Source of the DNA: Streptomyces pseudovenezuelae
Lineage (GTDB): Bacteria > Actinomycetota > Actinomycetes > Streptomycetales > Streptomycetaceae
Assembly (NCBI RefSeq): GCF_029892565.1
Contig: NZ_JARXVH010000015.1
Coordinates: forward strand, 181,557 to 245,556
DNA: 64,000 nt
Reading direction: 5' to 3'
The position numbers were made by a program, and so were the translations under genes. Every line of letters begins with the position of its first letter. Positions within the stretch are counted from its first letter, which is position 1. Below the pieces are notes generated by a model. The model made no database searches. It was not told the origin of the DNA and was given only the letters and a program-made list of their open reading frames with translations. Positions 50,909-58,483 of this stretch are shown one piece after another.

Positions 50909-51187
50909 TCAGCCCTGCGGTGCCTTCGCCTCGCCGGACGTCTTCCCGGCGGTCCCGGCGACGGTGGCCTCGTCGTCGGGCGCCGTACCGGCCTCTCCGC
51001 CGCGGGTGTCCTTCTCCTTGAAATCGACCTTGCCCATGTGCTTGCTCATCGACTTCATCAGGACCCACACCGCCAGGGCCATCGCCGCGAAGACGATGAA
51101 GCCGAGGACACCGGGGGTGACCTTGTTCTCGTCCACCTCGGCGAGGGGGACGAGCTGTGTCATTGCCAGGCTCACGCTTGCGCTCAT
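50909..51187 (-). CDS. Small single-span membrane protein next to mca
   Basis: A 92-residue protein (ATG 51187; ATG 51196 also in frame): an extracytoplasmic start, one transmembrane helix (about 24-46, TPGVLGFIVFAAMALAVWVL), then MGKVDFKEKD and a low-complexity Ala/Gly/Glu tail. The ATG falls 1 nt after the mca stop, so translation is coupled. Similar small proteins follow mca in many actinobacteria; function unknown. Confidence 0.75.
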   Translation of the reverse strand: MSASVSLAMTQLVPLAEVDENKVTPGVLGFIVFAAMALAVWVLMKSMSKHMGKVDFKEKDTRGGEAGTAPDDEATVAGTAGKTSGEAKAPQG

Positions 51188-51188
51188 G

Positions 51189-52070
51189 TCAGGCATTGTC
51201 GCGGATGCCCGCGAAGAGGTCGTCCTCGGGGAGGGAGGTGTCCACGAGCGACTTCGCGAGCTCGTACTCCTCCGTCGGCCAGACCTCCCGCTGAAGCTCC
51301 AGCGGCACCCGGAACCAGCCGCCGTCGGGGTCGATCTGGGTGGCGTGCGCGAGCAGCGCCTTGTCCCGGATCTCGAAGAAGTCGGCGCAGGGAATGTGCG
51401 TGGTCAGCGTGCGCTCCACGCGCTCGAACTCGCTCCAGCGCTTGAGCCAGTCCTCGTACGGCGACTCCATGCCGCGCGAAAGCAGCGCGTTGTGTAGCGC
51501 CTCGGTGCGCGGGCGGTTGAAGCCCTGGTTGTAGTAGAGCTTCAGCGGCTGGTACGCCGGGCCGAACTCCGACTCCGGGTACGTCTCGGTGTCCGCCGCG
51601 CCCTCGAACGCCACCATCGAGATCTTGTGGGTCATGATGTGGTCGGGATGCGGGTAGCCGCCGTTCTCGTCGTAGGTGGTGATCACCTGCGGACGGAAGG
51701 CACGGATCTTCCGCACCAGCTCACCGGCCGCCTTGTCGACGTCCTCCAGGGCGAAGCAGCCCTCGGGCAGCGGCGGCAGCGGGTCGCCCTCGGGCAGACC
51801 GGAGTCGATGAAACCGAGCCACTCCTGCTTGACCCCGAGGATCTCGCGGGCCTCGTCCATCTCCTTCTTGCGTACCTCGTGGATGTGCTCCTCGATGTAC
51901 TTGTCGCCCTGCAGCTTCGGATTGAGGATGGAGCCGCGCTCCCCGCCGGTGGCGGTCACGACCAGCACGTCCACCCCCTCGGACACGTACTTCGCCATGG
52001 TGGCCGCGCCCTTGCTCGACTCGTCGTCGGGGTGGGCGTGCACGGCCATCAGTCGCAGCTGGTCAGTCAA
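51189..52070 (-). CDS. mca: Mycothiol S-conjugate amidase
   Basis: A 293-residue zinc enzyme of the MshB/PIG-L superfamily. The AHPDDE motif supplies His13 and Asp16 and GYPHPDH supplies His144 as zinc ligands; YDENGGYPHPDH together with length distinguish Mca. It cleaves mycothiol S-conjugates of electrophiles, releasing mercapturic acids for export, as part of actinobacterial thiol defence. The TTG start has GAGG about 8 nt upstream, common to this gene in streptomycetes. The divergent 52177 gene shares its promoter region. Confidence 0.92.
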   Translation of the reverse strand: MTDQLRLMAVHAHPDDESSKGAATMAKYVSEGVDVLVVTATGGERGSILNPKLQGDKYIEEHIHEVRKKEMDEAREILGVKQEWLGFIDSGLPEGDPLPPLPEGCFALEDVDKAAGELVRKIRAFRPQVITTYDENGGYPHPDHIMTHKISMVAFEGAADTETYPESEFGPAYQPLKLYYNQGFNRPRTEALHNALLSRGMESPYEDWLKRWSEFERVERTLTTHIPCADFFEIRDKALLAHATQIDPDGGWFRVPLELQREVWPTEEYELAKSLVDTSLPEDDLFAGIRDNA

Positions 52071-52104
52071 GACTCAATCCTCAGTAAGTCGGCGCCCCGG
52101 TGTC

Positions 52105-52132
52105 TTGGGGTGCGATCGGCGGCTTCTATAGT
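52105..52132 (+). promoter_or_regulatory. Promoter of the DUF4307 gene
   Basis: TTGGGG (52105-52110) and TATAGT (52127-52132) are spaced 16 bp. TATAGT is an unusually good -10 box for this GC-rich DNA, giving a predicted start near 52139 and a leader of about 38 nt before the ATG at 52177. Confidence 0.6.
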
Positions 52133-52176
52133 GACCGAATCGGAGGGCGAATAATTCCGGTGCCGAAAGGACGATC

Positions 52177-52575
52177 ATGAGTACGGCGAGTACGCGACTG
52201 CTCGAGGGCCGCTACGGCCGCTCCTCGGACGAGCGCGCCGACCACAAACTCAAGATCGCCGGCGCCGTCCTGGGCACCCTCCTGCTCGTCCTGGTCGGCT
52301 ACCTCGCCTACTACTACGTCGGTGAGAACAAGATCAGCGGCGAGGTGATCGCCTTCGACGCCGGCTCGGACTCGGTGCAGGTGCACCTGGAGGTCCGCAA
52401 GGACGCCGACGCCGCCGGCTACTGCACCATCCGCTCCCAGGCGGCGAACGGCTCCGAGGTGGGCCGGGCCGACTTCCGCTTCTCCGGCCACGCCACGCGG
52501 ATCGACAAGGTCGTCACGCTCCGCACGACCTCCCGCGGCACCACGGCCGAACTGCTGGGCTGCCACCCCGACTGA
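52177..52575 (+). CDS. DUF4307 family membrane protein
   Basis: A 132-residue protein with a cytoplasmic start (LLEGRYGRSSDERADHKL), one transmembrane helix (about 28-50, IAGAVLGTLLLVLVGYLAYY) and an outside beta-rich domain with two Cys (GYCTIRSQ; ELLGCHPD) that may pair. It matches the actinobacterial DUF4307 family, typically encoded between mca and greA. Biochemical role unknown. SD GAAAGGAC. Confidence 0.82.
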   Translation: MSTASTRLLEGRYGRSSDERADHKLKIAGAVLGTLLLVLVGYLAYYYVGENKISGEVIAFDAGSDSVQVHLEVRKDADAAGYCTIRSQAANGSEVGRADFRFSGHATRIDKVVTLRTTSRGTTAELLGCHPD

Positions 52576-52753
52576 CTCCGCCCGGCATCACCCCGAATAC
52601 GTACGGCCTGACCTGCGTTGACGCGGTTCTGATGGTTTATGTCCTCCCCCTTCAGCCGCTGAATTGTTAGGCTCGTGGTTTCGCCCTTCCATGAAGGAAC
52701 ATTCTTCTGGGTAGGGCGATGCTTTGTATTCCCAGTACCTACGAGGAGCACCT

Positions 52754-53254
52754 GTGACCCAGACCAGCGAAGACGTCACCTGGCTCACGCAGGAGGCGTA
52801 CACCAAGCTCAAGGACGAGCTGGAGTACCTGTCTGGTCCCGCGCGCGCCGAGATCACCGTGAAGATCGCGGCCGCTCGCGAGGAGGGCGACCTGCGCGAG
52901 AACGGCGGGTACCACGCGGCCAAGGAGGAGCAGGGCAAGCAGGAGCTCCGCATCCGCCAGCTGACCCAGCTTCTGGAGAAGGCCAAGGTCGGCCAGGCCC
53001 CGGCGTCCGCGGACGGCGCGGTCGCGCCCGGCATGGTCGTGACGATCGCCTTCGACGGTGACGAGGACGACACCACGACGTTCCTGCTCGCCTCGCGCGA
53101 GTACGCGAGCTCGGACATCGAGACCTACTCGCCGCAGTCCCCGCTGGGTTCCGGCGTGATCGGCCACAAGGTCGGCGAGGTCGCCCAGTACGAGCTGCCC
53201 AACGGCAAGAAGGCCTCGGTGACCATCCTCAAGGCCGAGCCGTACGACGGCTGA
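52754..53254 (+). CDS. greA: Transcription elongation factor GreA
   Basis: A 166-residue factor. The N-terminal coiled coil (about 10-80) carries the acidic tip REEGDLRENGGYHAAKEEQG, where the two acidic residues act in the RNA polymerase secondary channel; the C-terminal FKBP-like domain (YSPQSPLGSGVIGHKVGEVA) binds polymerase. It stimulates RNA cleavage to rescue backtracked complexes. GTG start with SD GAGGAG; an upstream ATG at 52724 is rejected since it would put the SD inside the gene. A hairpin lies 33 nt downstream. Confidence 0.93.
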   Translation: MTQTSEDVTWLTQEAYTKLKDELEYLSGPARAEITVKIAAAREEGDLRENGGYHAAKEEQGKQELRIRQLTQLLEKAKVGQAPASADGAVAPGMVVTIAFDGDEDDTTTFLLASREYASSDIETYSPQSPLGSGVIGHKVGEVAQYELPNGKKASVTILKAEPYDG

Positions 53255-53286
53255 CCCCGACCACCCGACCGACCTGCCCTTGACGA

Positions 53287-53315
53287 GCCCCCGCCGTCCT
53301 CGCGACGCCGGGGGC
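53287..53315 (+). terminator. Hairpin after greA
   Basis: GCCCCCG (53287-53293) pairs with 53309-53315, and CGTC with GACG inside after one C-C mismatch. Followed by CTTGTCATT. Likely the greA terminator. Confidence 0.65.
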
Positions 53316-53466
53316 CTTGTCATTCCGACGAGGAAGCCGGCGACGGGTTCGCGGACGAACCCGACTGCTTCTCCATCGAGGAGCCGGTGATCGACGAGGA
53401 CCGGTGGACCGAAGGGGATGTAACGGAACCCAGCGCTCCGGCATAGTCGCCCGACGGCCGGTGCCG

Positions 53467-54273
53467 TCAGCTGGCCGTCCGGCGGTACTTGCGGACCGCG
53501 AGCGTACGGAAGAGGGCGATGATCAGGACCGAGTAGATCACCGACGCCCACACCGGATGCTGCATGGGCCAGGCGTCGGACGGGGACAGGCCGGGGTCAC
53601 CGAAGAGCTTGCGCGCGGCCTGCACGGTCGCGCTGAACGGGTTCCATTCGGCGATGTGGCGCAGCCAGGGCGTCATCTTGCTGGAGTCCACGAAGGCGTT
53701 CGAGATGAACGTCACCGGGAAGAGCCAGATCAGTCCGCCGGAGGTGGCCGCCTCCGGGGTGCGGACCGACAGGCCGATCAGCGCGCCGATCCACGTGAAG
53801 GCGTATCCCAGCAGGAGCAGCAGACCGAAGCCGCCCAGGATCTTCGCGAAGTTGGTCGAGTCCACGGAGCCGGGGCGCCAGCCCACGAGCAGTGCGACGA
53901 GGGCGAGGACGAGCAGGGTCAAGGCCGTCTGCACGAGGTCCGCGACGGTACGTCCGGTGAGGACCGCGCCGCGCGCCATGGGCAGGGAGCGGAAGCGGTC
54001 GATGAGCCCCTTGTGCATGTCGTCGGCGATACCGGCGCCGGAGCTGGCGGTGGCGAAGGTGACGGTCTGCGCGAAGATGCCGGCCATCAGGAAGTTCTTG
54101 TAGACGTCCAGATCGGTGCTGTTGCCGATCTGCATCGAACCGCCGAACACGTAGGTGAACAGCACCACGAACATGATGGGCTGGATCAGCCCGAACAGAA
54201 TCATTTCGGGAATCCTGGTCATCCGGATCAAGTTCCGGCGGGCCATGACCAGGGAATCGTTCACAGCACTCAC
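53467..54273 (-). CDS. ABC-2 type export permease (DrrB-like)
   Basis: A 268-residue membrane protein with six predicted helices of the ABC-2/DrrB family: ARRNLIRMTRIPEMILFGLI at the N terminus, the conserved MHKGLIDRFRSLPMAR coupling region and NPFSATVQAARKLF near the end. It forms the membrane part of a multidrug exporter with the ATPase encoded upstream. GTG start overlapping the ATPase stop by 4 nt (GTGA). Confidence 0.9.
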   Translation of the reverse strand: MSAVNDSLVMARRNLIRMTRIPEMILFGLIQPIMFVVLFTYVFGGSMQIGNSTDLDVYKNFLMAGIFAQTVTFATASSGAGIADDMHKGLIDRFRSLPMARGAVLTGRTVADLVQTALTLLVLALVALLVGWRPGSVDSTNFAKILGGFGLLLLLGYAFTWIGALIGLSVRTPEAATSGGLIWLFPVTFISNAFVDSSKMTPWLRHIAEWNPFSATVQAARKLFGDPGLSPSDAWPMQHPVWASVIYSVLIIALFRTLAVRKYRRTAS

Positions 54274-55304
54274 TGGTCGGTCTCCTTCTTCTGGCTGCTG
54301 TCCTTGGCGTCGGCCTGCTTGCGGCCCTTGGCGTCCTCCGTCGCGCCGTTCTCCTCGTCCTTGACCTCGGCCACATGGCCCGTCAGGGAGAGGAAGACGT
54401 CGTCGAGGGTGGGGCGGCGCAGGCCGATGTCGTCGATCTCGATGCCCCGCACGTCCAGCTCGCGGATGACCTCGGCGAGCAGCTTCGCGCCGCCGGTGAC
54501 GGGGACGGTGAGCTTGCGGGTGTGGTCCTCGACGGTGACGTCGCCCTTGCCGAAGCCGGTCAGGACCTCGCGGGCGGTGGGGATGTGGTCGCGCTCGTGC
54601 ACGACGACCTCGACGCGCTCGCCGCCGGTGCGGGCCTTGAGCTGGTCGGAGGTGCCGCGGGCGATCACGCGGCCGTGGTCGACGACCGCGATGTCGTGCG
54701 CGAGGTGGTCGGCCTCTTCCAGGTACTGGGTGGTCAGCAGCAGGGTCGTACCGCCGGAGACGAGCTGCTTGATGACCTCCCACAGCATCTGCCGGTTGCG
54801 CGGGTCGAGGCCGGTGGTCGGCTCGTCCATGAACATCACGGGCGGCGAGACGACCAGGGCCGCCGCGAGGTCGAGCCGGCGGCGCATTCCGCCGGAGTAG
54901 GTCTTCGCCGTGCGGTCGGCCGCGTCCGCGAGGCTGAACTGCTCGAGCAGCTCGTCGGCCCGGGCCCTCGCGGCCTTGGCCTTGATCTGGTAGAGCTGGC
55001 CGACCATCTGCAGGTTCTCGCGGCCGGTCAGGTACTCGTCGACCGCGGCGAACTGGCCGGACAGGCCGATGGAGCGCCGTACCTCGTTGGGTTGCTTGAG
55101 CACGTCGAGCCCGGCGACGACGGCCTTGCCGCTGTCGGGGCGCAGCAGGGTGGTCAGGCAGCGGACCGTCGTCGTCTTGCCCGCGCCGTTGGGCCCGAGC
55201 AGGCCGAGGACCGTGCCCTCGGGGACATCGAGGTCGACGCCGTCCAGTGCCTTTACGTCTCCGAAGGTCTTGACCAGGCCTTCGGCATAGATGGCGCCTG
55301 GCAT
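54270..55304 (-). CDS. ABC exporter ATP-binding protein (DrrA-like)
   Basis: A 344-residue ATPase. Walker A GPNGAGKTTT at 37-46, Q-loop, signature YSGGMRRRLDLA around 136-147, and Walker B VMFMDEPTTGLDP are complete. The region after about residue 230 contains the DrrA C-terminal motif (TLDDVFLSLTGHVAE), followed by a Lys/Glu-rich tail. ATG 55304 is chosen for its GGAG SD; a GTG 12 nt upstream is in frame. Promoter with operator precedes it (55386-55414). Substrate unknown; drug or lipid export is typical. Confidence 0.9.
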   Translation of the reverse strand: MPGAIYAEGLVKTFGDVKALDGVDLDVPEGTVLGLLGPNGAGKTTTVRCLTTLLRPDSGKAVVAGLDVLKQPNEVRRSIGLSGQFAAVDEYLTGRENLQMVGQLYQIKAKAARARADELLEQFSLADAADRTAKTYSGGMRRRLDLAAALVVSPPVMFMDEPTTGLDPRNRQMLWEVIKQLVSGGTTLLLTTQYLEEADHLAHDIAVVDHGRVIARGTSDQLKARTGGERVEVVVHERDHIPTAREVLTGFGKGDVTVEDHTRKLTVPVTGGAKLLAEVIRELDVRGIEIDDIGLRRPTLDDVFLSLTGHVAEVKDEENGATEDAKGRKQADAKDSSQKKETDQ

Positions 55305-55385
55305 ATCAGTCTCCACGTCGTCGGGGATTCTTCGGGAAGCCTAGTTTTGCGTTTTTCGTTCCGCCTGATGGCTGACACGAGACAC

Positions 55386-55414
55386 ACCATAACGCGATGT
55401 ATCGCGTCTCTCAA
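55386..55414 (-). promoter_or_regulatory. ABC exporter promoter with palindromic operator filling the spacer
   Basis: On the minus strand, -35 TTGAGA (55409-55414) and -10 TATGGT (55386-55391) are 17 bp apart. The spacer contains the exact inverted repeat ACGCGAT-GT-ATCGCGT (55392-55407). A repressor bound there would exclude RNA polymerase; TetR or PadR family proteins bind such sites. The encoding regulator was not identified nearby; the MarR at 56883 is one candidate. Confidence 0.7.
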
Positions 55415-55508
55415 CGGGATTTCCCCGATCGAGTGACGAAGAGTTCCTGAAGCAGGTGTTCCGCTTGGGGCGCCCCCACGCCCGCTGCCCGGGATGCCCC
55501 CGGCAGCC

Positions 55509-56738
55509 TCAGTCGATGACCGTGTAGCCCGCCTCGCGCAGGGTCCGGCCGACCTCGACGCAGTGCTCCGGCCCCTTCGTCTCCAGGTGCAGCTCGACCT
55601 CCGCCTCCGTGAGCCCGAGCCGGGGGTCGGTCCGTACGTGACTCACGTCGAGGACGTTAGCGTCCGCCACTGACAACGCCCCGAGAAGCGAGGCGAGGGC
55701 GCCCGGCCGGTCCGTCAGGCGCAGGCGTACGGCCAGGTAGCGACCCTGCGCGACCATGCCGTGCCGCAGCACCCGCTGCATCAGCAGCGGATCGATGTTG
55801 CCGCCGGACAGCAGCGCCACCACCGGGCCCTCGAAGTCCCGCGGTCCGCTCAGCAACGCCGCGACCGGGCTCGCCCCGGCCGGTTCCACGACCAGCTTGG
55901 CCCGCTCCAGGCACAGCAGCAGCGCCGTGGCCAGCTCGTCCTCGGTGACCGTGCGGACCTCGTCCACCAGATCGCGGACGAGACCGAACGGCACCTCGCC
56001 GGGCCGGCCGACCTTGATGCCGTCGGCCATGGTCGCCGGCTGCTCGATCGACACCGGGCAACCGGCCGTGAGCGAGGGCGGGTACGCCGCGGCACCCTCC
56101 GCCTGCACGCCCACGATCCGCACGTCTGGCCGCAGCGCCTTCACCGCGACCGCGAGGCCGGCCACGAGTCCGCCGCCGCCGATCCCGACGACGATCGTGC
56201 GCACCTCCGGGCACTGGTCCAGGATCTCCAGGCCGACGGTGCCCTGACCGGCGATGATGTCCGGGTGGTCGAAGGGGTGGATGAACACCGCGCCCGTCTC
56301 GGCCGCGTACGCCTCGGCGGCGGCGAGCGTCTCGTCGACCACGTGCCCGTGCAGGCGCACCTCGGCGCCGTACTCGCGCGTGGCACTGATCTTGGGCAGC
56401 GGGGCGCCCTTGGGCATGAACACCGTCGCGCGCACGCCGAGCAGGGCGGACGCGAGGGCGACGCCCTGCGCGTGGTTGCCGGCGCTCGCCGCGACCACTC
56501 CGGCGGCCCGCTCCTCGGGCAGCAGCCCGGCGATCCGGACGTAGGCGCCGCGCAGCTTGAAGGATCCGGTCCGCTGGAGGTTCTCGCACTTGAGGTGCAC
56601 CGGGGCGCCCACCAGCTGGGACAGGTGCCTGCTCCCCTCCATCGCCGTCACCCGCGCCACGCCCATGAGCATCTTCTGGGCGCCGCGCACATCGTCGAGG
56701 GTCACGGGCCGCAAGGAGTCAGCCGTGCTGTAGCTCAT
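55509..56738 (-). CDS. ilvA: Threonine ammonia-lyase (threonine dehydratase)
   Basis: A 409-residue fold-type II PLP enzyme: Schiff-base Lys61 in RTGSFKLRGA, SAGNHAQG phosphate-binding loop, GIGGGGLVAGL glycine loop, LSGGN near the end of the catalytic domain, and a C-terminal ACT domain (about 335-409) for regulation. It deaminates threonine to 2-oxobutyrate. The single ACT domain and length resemble the catabolic or short biosynthetic type. ATG 56738 begins after an intergenic inverted repeat shared with the MarR gene. Confidence 0.9.
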   Translation of the reverse strand: MSYSTADSLRPVTLDDVRGAQKMLMGVARVTAMEGSRHLSQLVGAPVHLKCENLQRTGSFKLRGAYVRIAGLLPEERAAGVVAASAGNHAQGVALASALLGVRATVFMPKGAPLPKISATREYGAEVRLHGHVVDETLAAAEAYAAETGAVFIHPFDHPDIIAGQGTVGLEILDQCPEVRTIVVGIGGGGLVAGLAVAVKALRPDVRIVGVQAEGAAAYPPSLTAGCPVSIEQPATMADGIKVGRPGEVPFGLVRDLVDEVRTVTEDELATALLLCLERAKLVVEPAGASPVAALLSGPRDFEGPVVALLSGGNIDPLLMQRVLRHGMVAQGRYLAVRLRLTDRPGALASLLGALSVADANVLDVSHVRTDPRLGLTEAEVELHLETKGPEHCVEVGRTLREAGYTVID

Positions 56739-56755
56739 GACTCAAGCATCGCAGT

Positions 56756-56780
56756 TCACAGCCTCACACCGTCGCTGTGA
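56756..56780. promoter_or_regulatory. Inverted repeat between ilvA and the marR-like gene
   Basis: TCACAGC (56756-56762) and GCTGTGA (56774-56780) form an exact inverted repeat with an 11-bp spacer. It may be the MarR-type regulator operator in the divergent promoter region. Confidence 0.45.
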
Positions 56781-56882
56781 CCAACCTCCGAGACTGGTTT
56801 GCGCAGCGCCGGTACGACCCGCGTCCCGGCCGCGTACTCTGTCCCCCAATCCAGCACCCCTTCATGAAGCGAGCCCCCGGCC

Positions 56883-57407
56883 ATGCCCACAACACCTGAA
56901 ATGTCGATGGACATGACGACCGTCGGTGACAGCGGTCTCCTCGACACGCTGCAGCACGAGGTGGCGGTCTTCGCCCGCCGTGCCGAACAGACCCGGCTCG
57001 GCGGGGTCGGGCAGGTGCGCAACTCCATGGACCGCGCCGCGTATCTGCTGCTCAACCGCCTCGACAAGGAAGGGCCGATGGGCGTCAAGGCGCTCGCCGC
57101 GAGCATGGGCATCGACTCGTCGACGGTCACCCGGCAGGTGGCTCCGCTCGTCGACACCGGGCTGGTCAAGCGGACCTCGCACCCCGAGGACGGGCGGGCC
57201 GTGGTGCTCCAGCTGTCCCCGCGCGGGCTGGCGCGGCTGGACGAAGTGCGGTCCTCCAGGCGTCAGTTGATGGCCGAGCTGACACACGACTGGGCGCCGG
57301 AGGAGCGCGAGGCGTTCTGCACGCTCCTCACGCGCTTCAACACCGCGCTCTCCAGCCGTATGGCGACGCAGGGCATCCCCGGCGCGGACGATCCGTCGGA
57401 CTCCTGA
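56883..57407 (+). CDS. MarR family transcriptional regulator
   Basis: A 174-residue winged-helix protein with the MarR core: LLNRLDKEGPMGVKALAASM, recognition helix IDSSTVTRQVAPLVDTGLVK and the wing TSHPEDGRAVVLQLSPRG. MarR proteins repress efflux or stress genes and release DNA on ligand or oxidation. It is divergent from ilvA and near the DrrAB-like exporter; either could be a target, but no motif proves it. The ATG (MPTTPEM) lacks a strong SD. Confidence 0.9.
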   Translation: MPTTPEMSMDMTTVGDSGLLDTLQHEVAVFARRAEQTRLGGVGQVRNSMDRAAYLLLNRLDKEGPMGVKALAASMGIDSSTVTRQVAPLVDTGLVKRTSHPEDGRAVVLQLSPRGLARLDEVRSSRRQLMAELTHDWAPEEREAFCTLLTRFNTALSSRMATQGIPGADDPSDS

Positions 57408-57578
57408 CCGCCCACGCGCGCGTGCCCGCACGGTGACTTGTCCCGCGGGTGTCTGCCGAGGCCTTGACCGACGGGCCACCGCTGCCCTCATATGAGACCG
57501 GGTCCCCGTCGCAGGCGGGTCGGCATCCCGTAGGCGACCGGGCCCCTGTCCTCAGGGTCGCGTCAGGGCGGAGGCGCG

Positions 57579-58082
57579 GTGCGACAACGGCAGGCGTCCC
57601 AAGGCGCCCGCCGGGCCCGGGAGTTCGAGGCATTCGTCGCGGGCGCGGCAGGGCGGCTCCTGCATGCCGCCACGCTGCTCACAGCGGAGGCGCCCGACGA
57701 CAACCCGCGCGCGCGACGCCTGTTGACGCTCGCCCTCGCGCACACGTACGCGCGCTGGCACCGACTGCGCGGCGAGGACCCGTACGACCACACCCGCCAG
57801 TACCTCGCCACCCGCTTCGCCCGCGCGGCCTGGCACCAGTACGGCGGCCTCGGCCGCGCCCGCCCGCACCCCGACAGCGCCCTCGCCGTGCTCGCACCGC
57901 AGGAACGCCTGATCCTGGTCCTCAGGCTGTACGAAGGGGTCGCCGAGGCCCAGACGGCAGCGCTGCTCGGCCTGCCGACGGAACGCGTCCGCACGATCTG
58001 CGACCGGGCGACGGCGACGCTGCTGCATCCGCCGCGGGGGCCGGCACCGGCGGTCGTGCCGACGAAGGTGGTGTCGTCGTGA
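57579..58082 (+). CDS. Sigma-70-like protein, divergent SigE-type
   Basis: A 167-residue protein aligned loosely to SigE-type ECF factors: region-2-like helices (about 14-85: EFEAFVAGAAGRLLHAATLL; YARWHRLRGEDPYDH) and region 4 with HTH (LAPQERLILVLRLYEGVAEA; LLGLPTERVRTICDRA). The usual region 2 acidic helix is poorly kept, so it may be a degenerate or specialised sigma factor. GTG start after GGAGG. Its 3' end runs into a 30-bp tandem repeat array that continues to the next gene. Confidence 0.7.
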   Translation: MRQRQASQGARRAREFEAFVAGAAGRLLHAATLLTAEAPDDNPRARRLLTLALAHTYARWHRLRGEDPYDHTRQYLATRFARAAWHQYGGLGRARPHPDSALAVLAPQERLILVLRLYEGVAEAQTAALLGLPTERVRTICDRATATLLHPPRGPAPAVVPTKVVSS

Positions 58083-58190
58083 GGCGCGTCGGCGAACGTG
58101 GCGTCATCGTGGGGTGCATCGGTGGAAGAGGCGTCGCGGTGGGGCGCGTTGGCGAAGGTGGCGTCATCTTGAGGCGCGTCGGCGACGGGA
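58061..58190. repeat. 30-bp tandem repeat array spanning gene end and intergenic region
   Basis: About 4.3 imperfect copies of a 30-bp unit at 58061, 58091, 58121, 58151 and 58181 (each like GGCGAAGGTGGCGTCATCGT plus GGGGCGCGTC). The stop codon of the sigma-like gene (58080-58082) falls inside the first unit. In another frame the units read as ten-residue repeats. Confidence 0.85.
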
Positions 58191-58197
58191 GGCGCTC

Positions 58198-58446
58198 ATG
58201 AACCGGGCCGAGCGCGAGGCCGCCGTGCGGCGGGTCATGGAGGAGACCCCTCCCTCGGTGCCGCCGGAGCTGTACCCGGAGGTGATGCGCCGCGGCGGGC
58301 GGATGCTGCGCCGCAGGACCGCCGCCCGGCGGCTGCTGTGGCTGTTGCTGTGCGCGGCGGCGGTCGCGTTCTTCGTGTGGGCCATGGTGGCCCGCCCGTG
58401 GGTGGAGCCGCCTTCGGAGACGACCCCACCGCTCACGGGCTGGTGA
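58198..58446 (+). CDS. Small single-span membrane protein following the sigma-like gene
   Basis: An 82-residue protein: an Arg/Glu-rich cytoplasmic start (EREAAVRRVMEETPPSVPPE), one transmembrane helix (about 46-66, LLWLLLCAAAVAFFVWAMV) and a short outer tail. ATG with GGGAGG SD. The order sigma-like gene then small membrane protein parallels the pair at 6204-8028; a membrane tether is conceivable but unproved. Confidence 0.75.
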   Translation: MNRAEREAAVRRVMEETPPSVPPELYPEVMRRGGRMLRRRTAARRLLWLLLCAAAVAFFVWAMVARPWVEPPSETTPPLTGW

Positions 58447-58483
58447 ACCGGCGGTCGGCGCGCCGAGCCGCCCGTTCTCTCTG

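Noticed and set aside
48324..51497. Long 1057-codon plus-strand frame
   Set aside because: Arg/Pro/Gly-rich shadow of the STAND NTPase gene that crosses the converging mca genes; no domain pattern.
53316..53445. Plus-strand open frame after greA ending in an acidic sequence (DEEAGDGFADEPDCF...)
   Set aside because: Reads like a protein C terminus but has no start codon in frame and overlaps the greA terminator; probably chance or an old remnant. Homology search would decide.
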